In this document: one piece after another, positions 61,801 to 64,000 of the stretch
Position numbering within the stretch: position 1 is the first letter of the stretch
Layout of the letters: every line of letters starts with the position of its first letter
DNA from: Echinarachnius parma
Lineage: Eukaryota; Echinodermata; Echinoidea; Clypeasteroida; Echinarachniidae
NCBI GenBank assembly: GCA_037951105.1
Contig: JBAMJV010003952.1
Coordinates: 19,662-83,661 of the forward strand
Reading direction: 5' to 3'
Length of the DNA stretch: 64,000 bases
Position numbers and translations under genes: made by a program
Notes under the pieces: model-generated
Seen by the model: the letters and a program-made list of their open reading frames with translations, nothing else
Databases searched by the model: none
What the model was told of the DNA's origin: nothing

Positions 61801-63786
61801 TAGAAGAGAAACGAGGAAGCTCCAAGTAAATTTCATGGAGTTAAACACTTTACAGGCATCCCTTTAAAATACATGTGATATCATATTGATAATACTGAGT
61901 AATGGACTTTTCACAAATCAAACTGAAATAATTTGCTTAAAGAAAGTAAAATACTTACGAGGTGTCGTTTGAGCTTTAGTTGTAATTCGTCTTGTGGTGG
62001 TAGCCACGGAAGTGGTAGTCACTGGAGTGGGGGGTTTTGTTGGCCTTGTCCTCGTTCTTGTCACTTTGGGATCTGTACATTTATAGCAAGAGTAAAAAGG
62101 ACATTTGTTGTAACAGATTATACAATGTTGTAGTCAGATTATTAATGTAACCATAAACTTGCACATAACTATTCCCAGAAAGTAAGAATTCTACGTTTTT
62201 TAAAATCTGTTAATGCACATGTGTGTTCAACTTTTGTTCTTATAAACATGATCTTATTATAAAATGCAAACATAGAAAACATGAATGAAACACATTCAAA
62301 TTGAATTTGCAAATGCAAATGATTTTCCTAGAAGCCTCTTTATACAGCAACAAGTTATTCCTCTTGGTAGAAAATACTAATTATGTATGTGTAAATAAAA
62401 ATGAGTTGGGGAGTTTTCAATGTAAAGCAAATTATTGATGACTTACCAGTTTTACCTGTTGGAGGAAGTGTTGTTTCTAAAAAGAGAATAATACAAATCT
62501 GTCCATTATATCTGTATTTCCACAATCTTGCTATGAAAAAAAAAATGACAATGTTCTCCACTCTAATTTATAAGGGGCTTTTCCATTGTCAAATTGACAG
62601 CCTACTGGAGCAAAATGGAAGTAATTTAGATTTGTTTGCACAATCATACGCCCAGACCTTTCTCACATTGTCTGCCAGAACAGAGAACACATTCATCCAA
62701 ATTTTCGTACCCCATTCTCACCTACAACATCAACATGAGCAAAATGGCTGTGAATATGCTGACATTGCATGAGGACTAAGAAAGGGGTTCAACAACAGTA
62801 AACAAGAGGGCTCGACTGCTTCTAATTTGCATTTTCAGAGAATGGGATTGGTGTCCTAATCCATCCAATCAAAAGGCCCCTATTAACCTGTATAAACCTA
62901 GTACAACAACAATCATGATCTACACAAGATAAAGAAATGACCGGCATATGGACTCTAATCTTTCAGTTGCCCTAGAACCTCATTTTACAATGTGTTTCAC
63001 TTTTTAAAGAAAAATGAATATATACCTTTCATCGTGACTGTCTCCACTTCAGTGGTACCCTCTGGCATGGTGGTTGTTTCAATAATAGTGGTAGCCTCTT
63101 TTGTTGTTGTGGGGGTTGTCGTTGTTATAGTGGTTGATGTTGTAGTTGTTGTTACATTGACTTTGGGAGAGAGAGAGAGACAGAGGGAGATTTTAATTTT
63201 CATCTAGGCAATATTAAACTTATAGCATTATTACAAAAAATATTGAATGGTATCTAAAATTTCCTCAAGAACCTCATGTATTAACTGTCTGCTTAAAAGG
63301 TAATACATGTCGTTATTAATTCCCATGTTAAATTCCATTTGAATCAAATTATTTCTAAAAACAGATATTCAAAATGCGACTTACCAACTTTGATGCATCC
63401 TTCCAGATCAATTTGGACACTTTCGATATCAGGCGTGTTGAAGCTAAGAAGAGCCGCAGCGACTGGTATGTTTTGGAACTCTTCAGGTATCATGAACATT
63501 CCAGTTTCCCCTAGTTTTACTTCAAATGGTTCAGGTACTTCACTGTCATCTAAGGTTCCCATTATGGCGATTGTAACACTTTCGATACCAGGATCACCCA
63601 TATTGATGGAATACAATTGGGCCCCGATAGCATTATCTCCATTTGGTGTTCCAAATGACAATGTTACACTGTTTTGCTGGTTTGGAAGTACAGGAACAGA
63701 TCCATCACTAATTTCGGTTTCATCGCTTGTTGTATATGTGATCTCCACTGGGACACCCTGGTCCTCGAGGGGCTTATCACATTGAT
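13443..63786 (-). CDS. Giant modular mucin-like secreted protein with C-terminal cystine knot (5' end outside window)
   Basis: I place 67 exons, about 3,760 codons, with GT-AG borders and a continuous frame apart from one damaged exon and an unresolved join in the VWC part. N- to C-terminal order: 15 two-cysteine domains (A and B classes) separated by Thr-rich and Arg/Lys-rich linkers, a Thr-rich mucin segment, VWC-like exons, and a CTCK cystine knot. CTCK after VWC and Thr-rich regions is the arrangement of gel-forming mucins, von Willebrand factor and SCO-spondin, where the knot makes disulfide dimers. Thr runs predict dense O-glycosylation, and each T and Ta exon starts with an N-V-T glycosylation site. 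Signal peptide and any VWD domains would lie to the right of the window. A mucus or adhesive role is inference. Confidence 0.85.
14655..14915. mobile_element. MITE with ~36-bp inverted ends
   Basis: TATATGTGACCGGCTATAG(C/A)AAAACC(T/A)GGCACTTGT occurs at the left and, reversed and complemented, at the right end. The 190-bp interior shows no coding pattern. The element lies in the intron before the last exon. Confidence 0.8.
14965..15007 (-). CDS. VWC-like exon, second half
   Basis: The exon encodes GKLVRVEGECCPIC and the first base of Gly, from phase 0 to phase 1. E/G-x-CC-P-x-C is the typical end of a von Willebrand type C module. The exon joins in frame to the CTCK exon. Confidence 0.85.
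15300..15400. repeat. Dispersed repeat end (AAGCGCTT ... GGCGCTATATAAA)
   Basis: AAAGCGCTTAGAGATAATTA followed by TCAATCATATTAGGCGCTAT occurs here. It recurs in the opposite orientation at about 18440-18500 (TATATAGCGCC, TATGATTGAT, AATCATCTCTAAGCGCTTT). This is probably the end of a retroposon family. Confidence 0.6.
15701..16091. mobile_element. MITE family 2 (about 390 bp)
   Basis: The ends TTAAAGGGATGCCTGTAAAG and CTTTACAGGTGCACCTTTAA are imperfect inverted repeats. A second full copy lies at 28754-29130. Truncated copies in reverse orientation occupy most R-A introns of the tandem array (for example about 31660-31770). Confidence 0.75.
16185..16289 (-). CDS. VWC-like exon, first half
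   Basis: The exon encodes WEEEVASDDPCTKMVCKKDI, then GIMSIRQKCQDVKCV, phase 0 to 0. With the next exon this reads C-x-x-x-x-C ... C-x-x-x-x-C ... CCPIC, a VWC module. The upstream exon that I can see (17278-17306) ends in phase 1, so at least one exon between them is unplaced. Confidence 0.75.
16320..16560. repeat. AAAATAGG-rich low-complexity stretch
   Basis: The words AAAATAG, AAATAGGG and TAAATAG recur many times at irregular spacing. No coding or structural role is visible. Beyond it, at about 16590-16760, GTTTGTATCAAACTGAT-like units recur three times. Confidence 0.6.
17278..17306 (-). CDS. Probable small VWC-type exon
   Basis: Between a TATCTAG acceptor and a GTAAGTG donor lie 29 bases encoding LSQEWCPIC and the first base of Gly. 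EWCPICG resembles the end of a VWC module. It is short and I cannot connect it in frame to either neighbour, so it may be one of two or more missing pieces, or chance. Confidence 0.5.
18270..18420. repeat. Two tandem ~75-90 bp repeats
   Basis: TATGGAATCTGTCTACAGTG plus GCCACTTTTCTCGTTCCCTT occurs twice in succession (about 18275 and 18350). Related text (CTGTC, GGCCAC, TTTGTTTCCC) is found near 7520-7800 and 10960-11010, so it belongs to a dispersed family. Confidence 0.7.
18643..18909 (-). CDS. Thr-rich mucin exon (89 codons)
   Basis: Phase 1 to phase 1. After the split Gly/Ala codon it encodes EMTTSFAVITNTTAAGTTRT and continues with TETTTRR-like, TPEGVTTELITTTPE and TTQGATTTTMVTTVAPTT segments, ending AYGNET. 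Thr is about 40% of residues and Cys is absent. This is the last O-glycosylation-type segment before the VWC part. Confidence 0.85.
19222..19524. mobile_element. MITE with ~50-bp inverted ends
   Basis: TTTACAAAGGAGGTTTGTAC, AAACCATGG and a further CCATGG copy followed by ACATCTAT form the left arm. The right arm is the complement (ATAGATGT ... CCATGGTTTGTACAAACCTCCTTTGTGAA). The interior is about 200 bp without a coding pattern. It lies in the intron between exons 18643-18909 and 20116-20217. Confidence 0.75.
20116..20217 (-). CDS. Thr-rich linker exon (34 codons)
   Basis: Phase 1 to 1, after CATTTGCAG. It encodes ATVTSRRTETSFTTQSLEGE then TTTAMMTTVVPTPT and the first base of Gly. Confidence 0.82.
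21176..21253 (-). CDS. Charged/Thr-rich linker exon (26 codons)
   Basis: Phase 1 to 1. It encodes EPPTTRERERE, KTKTAAPTEAITTT and a split Gly. It is a shorter sibling of the exons at 22744, 24402, 25173 and 26008, all of which start E-P and contain E-K-T-K. Confidence 0.82.
21469..21535. repeat. hAT-type end with long G and C runs
   Basis: CAGTGGCGTAGCTATAGGGG followed by a run of G and a later run of C can fold back on itself. A matching complementary end (TAGCTACGCCACTG) lies at about 18099-18112, too far away to be its partner with any certainty. Confidence 0.5.
21749..22381. mobile_element. Foldback MITE with GGCCGGTATTCTGAAGTCGTG ends
   Basis: A perfect 21-bp inverted repeat marks the ends, and the words TTAGTCGTGACTAA and TTAAACAGGACTTA recur inside in both orientations. 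A 3' fragment of the same family lies at about 23103-23303, next to the following repeat unit of the gene. Confidence 0.85.
22521..22550 (-). CDS. Mini-exon EAETVTIGQS (30 bp)
   Basis: Phase 1 to 1, between TTTTTTCAG and GTATGT. The same 30-bp exon recurs at 23440-23469, 24957-24986 and 25792-25821, and in diverged form at 26637-26666. Confidence 0.85.
22744..22848 (-). CDS. Charged/Thr-rich exon (35 codons)
   Basis: Phase 1 to 1. It encodes EPPTERERTREKTKTTAP, MLTTEAPTTTEAPTTTE and a split Gly. TTEAPTTTEAPTTTE is an internal repeat. Confidence 0.85.
23440..23469 (-). CDS. Mini-exon EAETVTIGQS, second copy
   Basis: Identical in coding sequence to the exon at 22521-22550. Its flanking intron is also copied, including the mobile element fragment on its left. 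Confidence 0.85.
23731..24360. repeat. Two hairpin-forming inverted repeats
   Basis: ATGACGTCATTCATGGTAT and its complement form a stem at about 23731-23778. A second and longer stem lies at about 24209-24358: ATTATGGATTCCTCGGTGAC pairs with GTCACCTCGGAATCCATAAT around a GGGGCAGCGCCCC turn. Both lie in one intron; the second could be a foldback transposon of about 150 bp. Confidence 0.75.
24402..24500 (-). CDS. Charged/Thr-rich exon (33 codons), copy 1
   Basis: Phase 1 to 1. It encodes EPTTPRTKEKTKATATTEAP followed by TTTTATTAPTTTE and split Gly. It is the oldest-looking of three near-identical exons (24402, 25173, 26008). Confidence 0.85.
24957..24986 (-). CDS. Mini-exon EAETVTIGQS, third copy
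   Basis: Same 30-bp exon, phase 1 to 1, between the 33-codon exons at 24402 and 25173. Confidence 0.85.
25173..25271 (-). CDS. Charged/Thr-rich exon (33 codons), copy 2
   Basis: Phase 1 to 1, encoding EPTTPRTKEKTKATATTEAP then TTKTATTAPTTTE. Its T-to-K change is shared with copy 3. Confidence 0.85.
25792..25821 (-). CDS. Mini-exon EAETVTIGQS, fourth copy
   Basis: Same 30-bp exon, between the 33-codon exons at 25173 and 26008. Confidence 0.85.
26008..26106 (-). CDS. Charged/Thr-rich exon (33 codons), copy 3
   Basis: Phase 1 to 1. It shows no difference from copy 2 in coding sequence that I can find. Confidence 0.85.
26637..26666 (-). CDS. Diverged mini-exon EPETASIGQG (30 bp)
   Basis: Phase 1 to 1, between a TTTCAG acceptor and GTATGT. 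It is related to EAETVTIGQS with four changes, so it marks the older edge of the mini-exon array. Confidence 0.82.
27199..27524. mobile_element. mariner-like MITE
   Basis: CAGGGTGGCCCCCCAAAAAA at the left and TTTTTTGGGGGCCACCCTG at the right form inverted ends, with TA at both flanks (27197-27198 and 27525-27526). CAGGGTGGCC termini with TA duplication are typical of mariner elements. The 326-bp length is too short for a transposase. Confidence 0.85.
27566..27736 (-). CDS. Thr-rich linker exon (57 codons)
   Basis: Phase 1 to 1. It encodes EISTRNVTVKETTTLQSETE, then Thr-rich text with TTTEKVTTTMTATTAG and TTETFTTPTTTH. It contains an NVT site like the T exons and sits between the mini-exon array and the domain array. 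Confidence 0.85.
28196..28560. repeat. Large near-perfect foldback (365 bp)
   Basis: Two arms of about 175 bp face each other around GCACTGGTTCATACATTTAT at about 28376. Matching landmarks are ATGACGTCAT / ATGACATCAT at the ends, ACATTATTTGTTATGC with its complement, and TTACGTATTAGCTGAGATAT with its complement. It lies in an intron, 34 bases from the donor of the exon at 28594-28683. Confidence 0.9.
28594..30074 (-). CDS. Linker cassette 0: T (29952-30074), S (29388-29411), R (28594-28683)
   Basis: This is the C-terminal and most diverged linker cassette. T encodes VNVTTTTITTTTPTTTKEA and on to TIETTTMPEGTTVMETVTIK. S is short, ETTQPGHT. R reads DPKSTRKRTKTKPTVATTTT then QVTTVAQTTP, lacking the second Thr-Pro block of the other R exons. 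All are phase 1 to 1. Instead of a domain exon it leads to the Thr exon at 27566, so the array ends here. Confidence 0.88.
28754..29130. mobile_element. MITE family 2, second full copy
   Basis: Same ends and interior as the copy at 15701-16091, in the same orientation. It lies in the S-R intron of cassette 0. Confidence 0.75.
30508..30909 (-). CDS. Domain exon A1
   Basis: 402 bp, phase 1 to 1, between an AATAATAG acceptor and GTAAGTC. The 134-residue domain starts HQCDKPLEDQ and ends ELEGCIKV. The only two cysteines are at about residues 3 and 130. The C-x-x-P-L start and E-G-C end recall F5/8C (discoidin) domains, but the core (SVTLSFGTPNG, AIGAQLYSINMGDP, ESVTVTIMG) is not one I recognise. 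A1 is distinguished by GEIGMFMISEKYQ and VTKALLSF. Confidence 0.88.
31034..31588. mobile_element. 555-bp inverted-repeat insertion, unit-specific
   Basis: CGTCGCTGGGCAATTAAAAG at the left and its complement ...TTTTTATTGCCCAGCGACG at the right end border a segment absent from the same intron in all other units. Those read GATACATATTGACTTCG across the site. ACAT flanks both ends (31030-31033, 31589-31592) as a probable 4-bp target duplication. Confidence 0.88.
31863..33025 (-). CDS. Linker cassette 1: T (32903-33025), S (32356-32385), R (31863-31976)
   Basis: T (41 codons) has TTTTPTRTKEATTTIETTTT. S is ETTLPPTGKT. R is DPKVTRTRTRPTKTPTPEAT then TSAATTTRRITTKAQTTP. The T acceptor is preceded by (CT)n ending CTGTGAAAAG, different from the CTCAAAAG or CTCCCAAAG of others. 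Confidence 0.9.
33458..33859 (-). CDS. Domain exon A2
   Basis: 402 bp, phase 1 to 1. It shares EDQVVPV with A1 but EARLSFITPDIQTVQIELEG with A4, so it is a mosaic of neighbours. Confidence 0.9.
34254..35463 (-). CDS. Linker cassette 2: T (35329-35463), S (34742-34771), R (34254-34367)
   Basis: T is the longer B-following form (45 codons, VNVTTTTTSTTITTTTPTTT and KEATTIIETTTMPEGTTEVE). R has PVATTSVATTT in place of PEATTSAATTT. Confidence 0.9.
35662..36063 (-). CDS. Domain exon B1
   Basis: 402 bp, phase 1 to 1. Class B differs from A by TSDETEISDGSVPV, GDNAIGAQ, DPGIESV and PEEFQNIPVA. B1 alone has EEQGVPV, TIIDILDG and KIGETG. Two cysteines are in the class A positions. Confidence 0.9.
36064..37713 (-). 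other. B-Ta intron with paired MITE family 1 copies
   Basis: The intron contains AT-rich sequence with GTCTAGCTAGGC at about 36656, then two adjacent family-1 copies (about 36700-37015 and 37015-37540), each ending in GGTTACTAAAGTTCAG. The equivalent introns at 45740-47419 and 54662-56350 are alike; those at 50309-51454 and 59524-60533 are shortened. No coding sequence is seen in any. Confidence 0.75.
37714..37881 (-). CDS. Long Thr linker exon Ta1
   Basis: 168 bp, phase 1 to 1, linking A3 to B1. It encodes VNVTTTAVTTTISTTTPTST then TQTVTTKEITSTPEATTEVE and TSTRQVTTTEAETTTP. The other Ta copies have TTAITTT here. Confidence 0.9.
38335..38736 (-). CDS. Domain exon A3
   Basis: 402 bp. Private changes are VLPNKQNS and VTFAIMG. 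GEPGMFMIPEKYQ and EGCVKV are shared with A6-A9, all of which are followed by a Ta exon. Confidence 0.9.
39128..40317 (-). CDS. Linker cassette 3: T (40195-40317), S (39616-39645), R (39128-39241)
   Basis: T is the short 41-codon form with PTRTKEATTTIETTTTPEGT. It follows an A domain (A4), unlike the 45-codon T that follows B. R has PVATTSVATTT. Confidence 0.9.
40737..41138 (-). CDS. Domain exon A4
   Basis: 402 bp. It has PEEYQNIPITEARLSFITPD and QTVQIELEGC. It is nearly identical to A5, which lies 2,385 bp to the right. Confidence 0.9.
41519..42700 (-). CDS. Linker cassette 4: T (42578-42700), S (42012-42041), R (41519-41632)
   Basis: Short T form following A5. R reads TKPPTPEATTSAATTTRR. 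Confidence 0.9.
43122..43523 (-). CDS. Domain exon A5
   Basis: 402 bp. It differs from A4 mainly by QTVQLVLEGC. Confidence 0.9.
43904..45114 (-). CDS. Linker cassette 5: T (44980-45114), S (44397-44426), R (43904-44017)
   Basis: Long T form following B2, with PTTIKEATTIIE (one T-to-I change). R has TKPSTPEATTS. Confidence 0.9.
45338..45739 (-). CDS. Domain exon B2
   Basis: 402 bp. It has VEIIYTTSDETE, GARLYSI (others GAQLYSI) and VAAALLSF. The AAALL variant is shared with B4 and B6. Confidence 0.9.
47420..47587 (-). CDS. Long Thr linker exon Ta2
   Basis: 168 bp, linking A6 to B2. The intron just after the donor reads AATGAACCATTATACATAC on the + strand, as at Ta3. Ta1, Ta4 and Ta5 have AAGGGACCATAATACATAC instead. 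Confidence 0.9.
48053..48454 (-). CDS. Domain exon A6
   Basis: 402 bp. It has NSVALSF (private) and IPQKYQ, shared only with A7. Confidence 0.9.
48714..49685 (-). CDS. Linker cassette 6: T (49554-49685), S (49201-49230), R (48714-48827)
   Basis: T is 132 bp, one Thr codon shorter than T2, T5, T7 and T9, a change shared with T8. The T-S intron is shortened by about 200 bp, as in cassette 8. The A6-R6 intron also lacks the roughly 130-bp MITE family 2 remnant. Confidence 0.9.
49907..50308 (-). CDS. Domain exon B3
   Basis: 402 bp. It has VEIIYTTSDETE and VAEALLSF, the AEALL form being shared with B1 and the damaged B5. Confidence 0.9.
50309..51454 (-). other. B-Ta intron with recombined MITE pair
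   Basis: At about 51190-51230 the sequence begins as the first family-1 copy (GCATGGCGGAG) and ends as the second (ATGTTACTGCGCAGG). One element's worth of sequence, about 540 bp, is missing compared with 45740-47419. Confidence 0.8.
51455..51622 (-). CDS. Long Thr linker exon Ta3
   Basis: 168 bp, linking A7 to B3. It carries a TCGGAGTAG variant (Ser codon change only) relative to the TTGGAGTAG of other copies. Confidence 0.9.
52076..52477 (-). CDS. Domain exon A7
   Basis: 402 bp. It has IPQKYQ as in A6. The acceptor region reads ATCAAATAATAG, where others have TCCAATAATAG. Confidence 0.9.
52868..54038 (-). CDS. Linker cassette 7: T (53904-54038), S (53355-53384), R (52868-52981)
   Basis: Long T form (135 bp) following B4, with PTTKKAATTIIE and PEGSTEVE changes. 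R has PVATTSVATTT. Confidence 0.9.
54260..54661 (-). CDS. Domain exon B4
   Basis: 402 bp. It has VEITYTTSDETE and VAAALLSF, very close to B6. Confidence 0.9.
56351..56518 (-). CDS. Long Thr linker exon Ta4
   Basis: 168 bp, linking A8 to B4. The flanks match Ta5 and Ta1 rather than Ta2 and Ta3. Confidence 0.9.
56967..57136 (+). mobile_element. 170-bp insertion with tRNA-like gene and 9-bp target duplication
   Basis: All other A units read CTCCTACAATTCAGGAGTG here. In this unit ACAATTCAG is present twice (56958-56966 and 57128-57136) around an extra segment with a tRNA-like sequence in its centre. The clean duplication shows insertion into one unit after the array formed. The right-hand duplication ends 13 bases left of the A8 donor side (57150). 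Confidence 0.9.
57031..57102 (+). tRNA. tRNA-Ala(AGC)-like gene or tRNA-derived pseudogene
   Basis: The 72 bases fold as a cloverleaf: acceptor GTCTTCG/CGAAGTC with one T-T mismatch, D stem GCTT/GAGC, anticodon stem CCGGT/TCCGG with one mismatch around the loop CTAGCAA, and T stem TCGGG/CCCGG around TTCGATT. The B box GGTTCGATTCC is canonical and a T run follows at 57104-57108 as a polymerase III terminator. The loop gives anticodon AGC. Two stem mismatches and its place inside a new insertion make a SINE head or pseudogene as likely as a working tRNA. Confidence 0.65.
57150..57551 (-). CDS. Domain exon A8
   Basis: 402 bp. It has IPEKYQNIPVTEALLSF, like A9. It is intact despite the tRNA-bearing insertion in the intron just downstream of its donor. 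Confidence 0.9.
57941..58912 (-). CDS. Linker cassette 8: T (58781-58912), S (58428-58457), R (57941-58054)
   Basis: T is 132 bp with TIIETTIMTEGTTEVE changes. The T-S intron is shortened exactly as in cassette 6. The T acceptor tract is interrupted (CTTCTCTCTCTCACCAAAG) compared with the regular CT run elsewhere. Confidence 0.9.
59121..59523 (-). pseudogene. Domain exon B5, frame broken by three indels
   Basis: This copy is 403 bp where all other domain exons are 402. Compared with B3, one T is lost from a TTTT run at about 59411, one base is gained at about 59333 (CACCGGATATT against CACCCATATT), and one G is gained at about 59233 (GAACGATTCC against GAACATTCC). The frame shifts, returns, then shifts again to the donor. 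Splice sites are intact. It may be decaying and skipped without harm, since the exon is phase 1 to 1, or the indels may be sequencing errors. Confidence 0.8.
60534..60701 (-). CDS. Long Thr linker exon Ta5
   Basis: 168 bp, linking A9 to B5. The intron to its left (59524-60533) is the shortest B-Ta intron because most of the MITE pair is deleted near 60373. Confidence 0.9.
61167..61568 (-). CDS. Domain exon A9
   Basis: 402 bp. It has EDQDVPV as a private change and is otherwise close to A8. Confidence 0.9.
61959..63160 (-). CDS. Linker cassette 9: T (63026-63160), S (62447-62476), R (61959-62072)
   Basis: Long T form (135 bp) following B6. R has PVTTTSVATTT. The T-S intron is full length, as in cassette 7. 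Confidence 0.9.
63385..63786 (-). CDS. Domain exon B6 (rightmost in window)
   Basis: 402 bp, phase 1 to 1, with VAAALLSF as in B2 and B4. Its acceptor (TTCACTCAG) needs an upstream exon ending in phase 1. The last 214 bases of the window match the start of the B-Ta intron in other units, so a Ta exon is expected just beyond the right edge. Confidence 0.9.
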
Positions 63787-64000
63787 CTGAGTGAAGACAA
63801 TAAAAGCAAGATTCCATTATTAATTGCTTGGAGACAACAATATTTTAGAAAATGTAAGATAACTGCTAAATTTGCTACATTTCAAATTGTTTTCGTTGCC
63901 ATGAAAAAGAAATTGCTCATAAATATTATACATTTATAGATATAATTATAAATAAAGACAACCTCTTTCTGTATTTTGCATCTACATGTATTACATTGTT

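Noticed and set aside
30513..63785. Long + strand open frames (130-231 residues, starting MMHPSS or MTHPSR) over each A and B exon
   Set aside because: They are antisense shadows of the 402-bp domain exons. The - strand reading has matching splice sites, constant length and cysteine framing; the + frames run past exon ends into intron sequence.
28594..63786. CRISPR-like or satellite array
   Set aside because: Spacing is kilobase-scale and the repeats are spliced coding exons with introns; there are no short direct repeats with unique spacers.

Overview
The window is eukaryotic, AT-rich and intron-rich. It carries many short non-autonomous DNA transposons and TACATGTA-type motifs. Its two genes, a vertebrate-like GTDC1/QTMAN and a very large mucin-like secreted protein with VWC and cystine-knot ends, suggest a marine deuterostome invertebrate, most likely an echinoderm. 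The phylum is an inference; the gene calls come from the sequence.

Region 1-9.4 kb (+ strand): the 3' seven exons of the tRNA-queuosine mannosyltransferase gene GTDC1 (QTMAN), ending at a TAG at 9377-9379. The N-terminal exon(s) lie upstream of the window. Exon 4206-5624 contains an in-frame 30-bp minisatellite of 18 units, which adds a long acidic repeat between the N-terminal DUF3524 part and the GT4-type catalytic part. Introns and flanks hold hAT-like, pogo-like and other inverted-repeat elements. 9.4-13.4 kb has no gene that I can support.

Region 13.4-64 kb (- strand): one giant gene read from high to low coordinates, with its 5' end beyond the right edge. I place 67 exons (about 3,760 codons). 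From the right come 15 copies of a 134-codon domain exon with two cysteines, in two classes called A (9 copies) and B (6 copies). They are joined by Thr-rich linker exons: T (starts VNVT), S (about 10 residues), R (Arg/Lys/Thr) and Ta (long Thr). The usual order is B-T-S-R-A-Ta, repeated about every 4.1-4.6 kb, with extra A-T-S-R blocks between 28.6 and 45 kb. A Thr-rich mucin tail of small exons follows (18.6-27.7 kb), then VWC-like exons (15-17.3 kb) and a C-terminal cystine knot (13.4-13.8 kb).

Except near the VWC exons, every exon I could phase starts and ends in phase 1, so whole exons can be duplicated or skipped without shifting the frame. Intron sequence is as alike between units as exon sequence, which points to recent segmental duplication with gene conversion. 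One B exon (59121-59523) carries three indels. One unit received a 170-bp insertion with a tRNA-like gene and a 9-bp target duplication; another received a 555-bp inverted-repeat element. The product is probably a secreted, O-glycosylated mucus or adhesive protein with a disulfide-linking C-terminus; this role is inferred.
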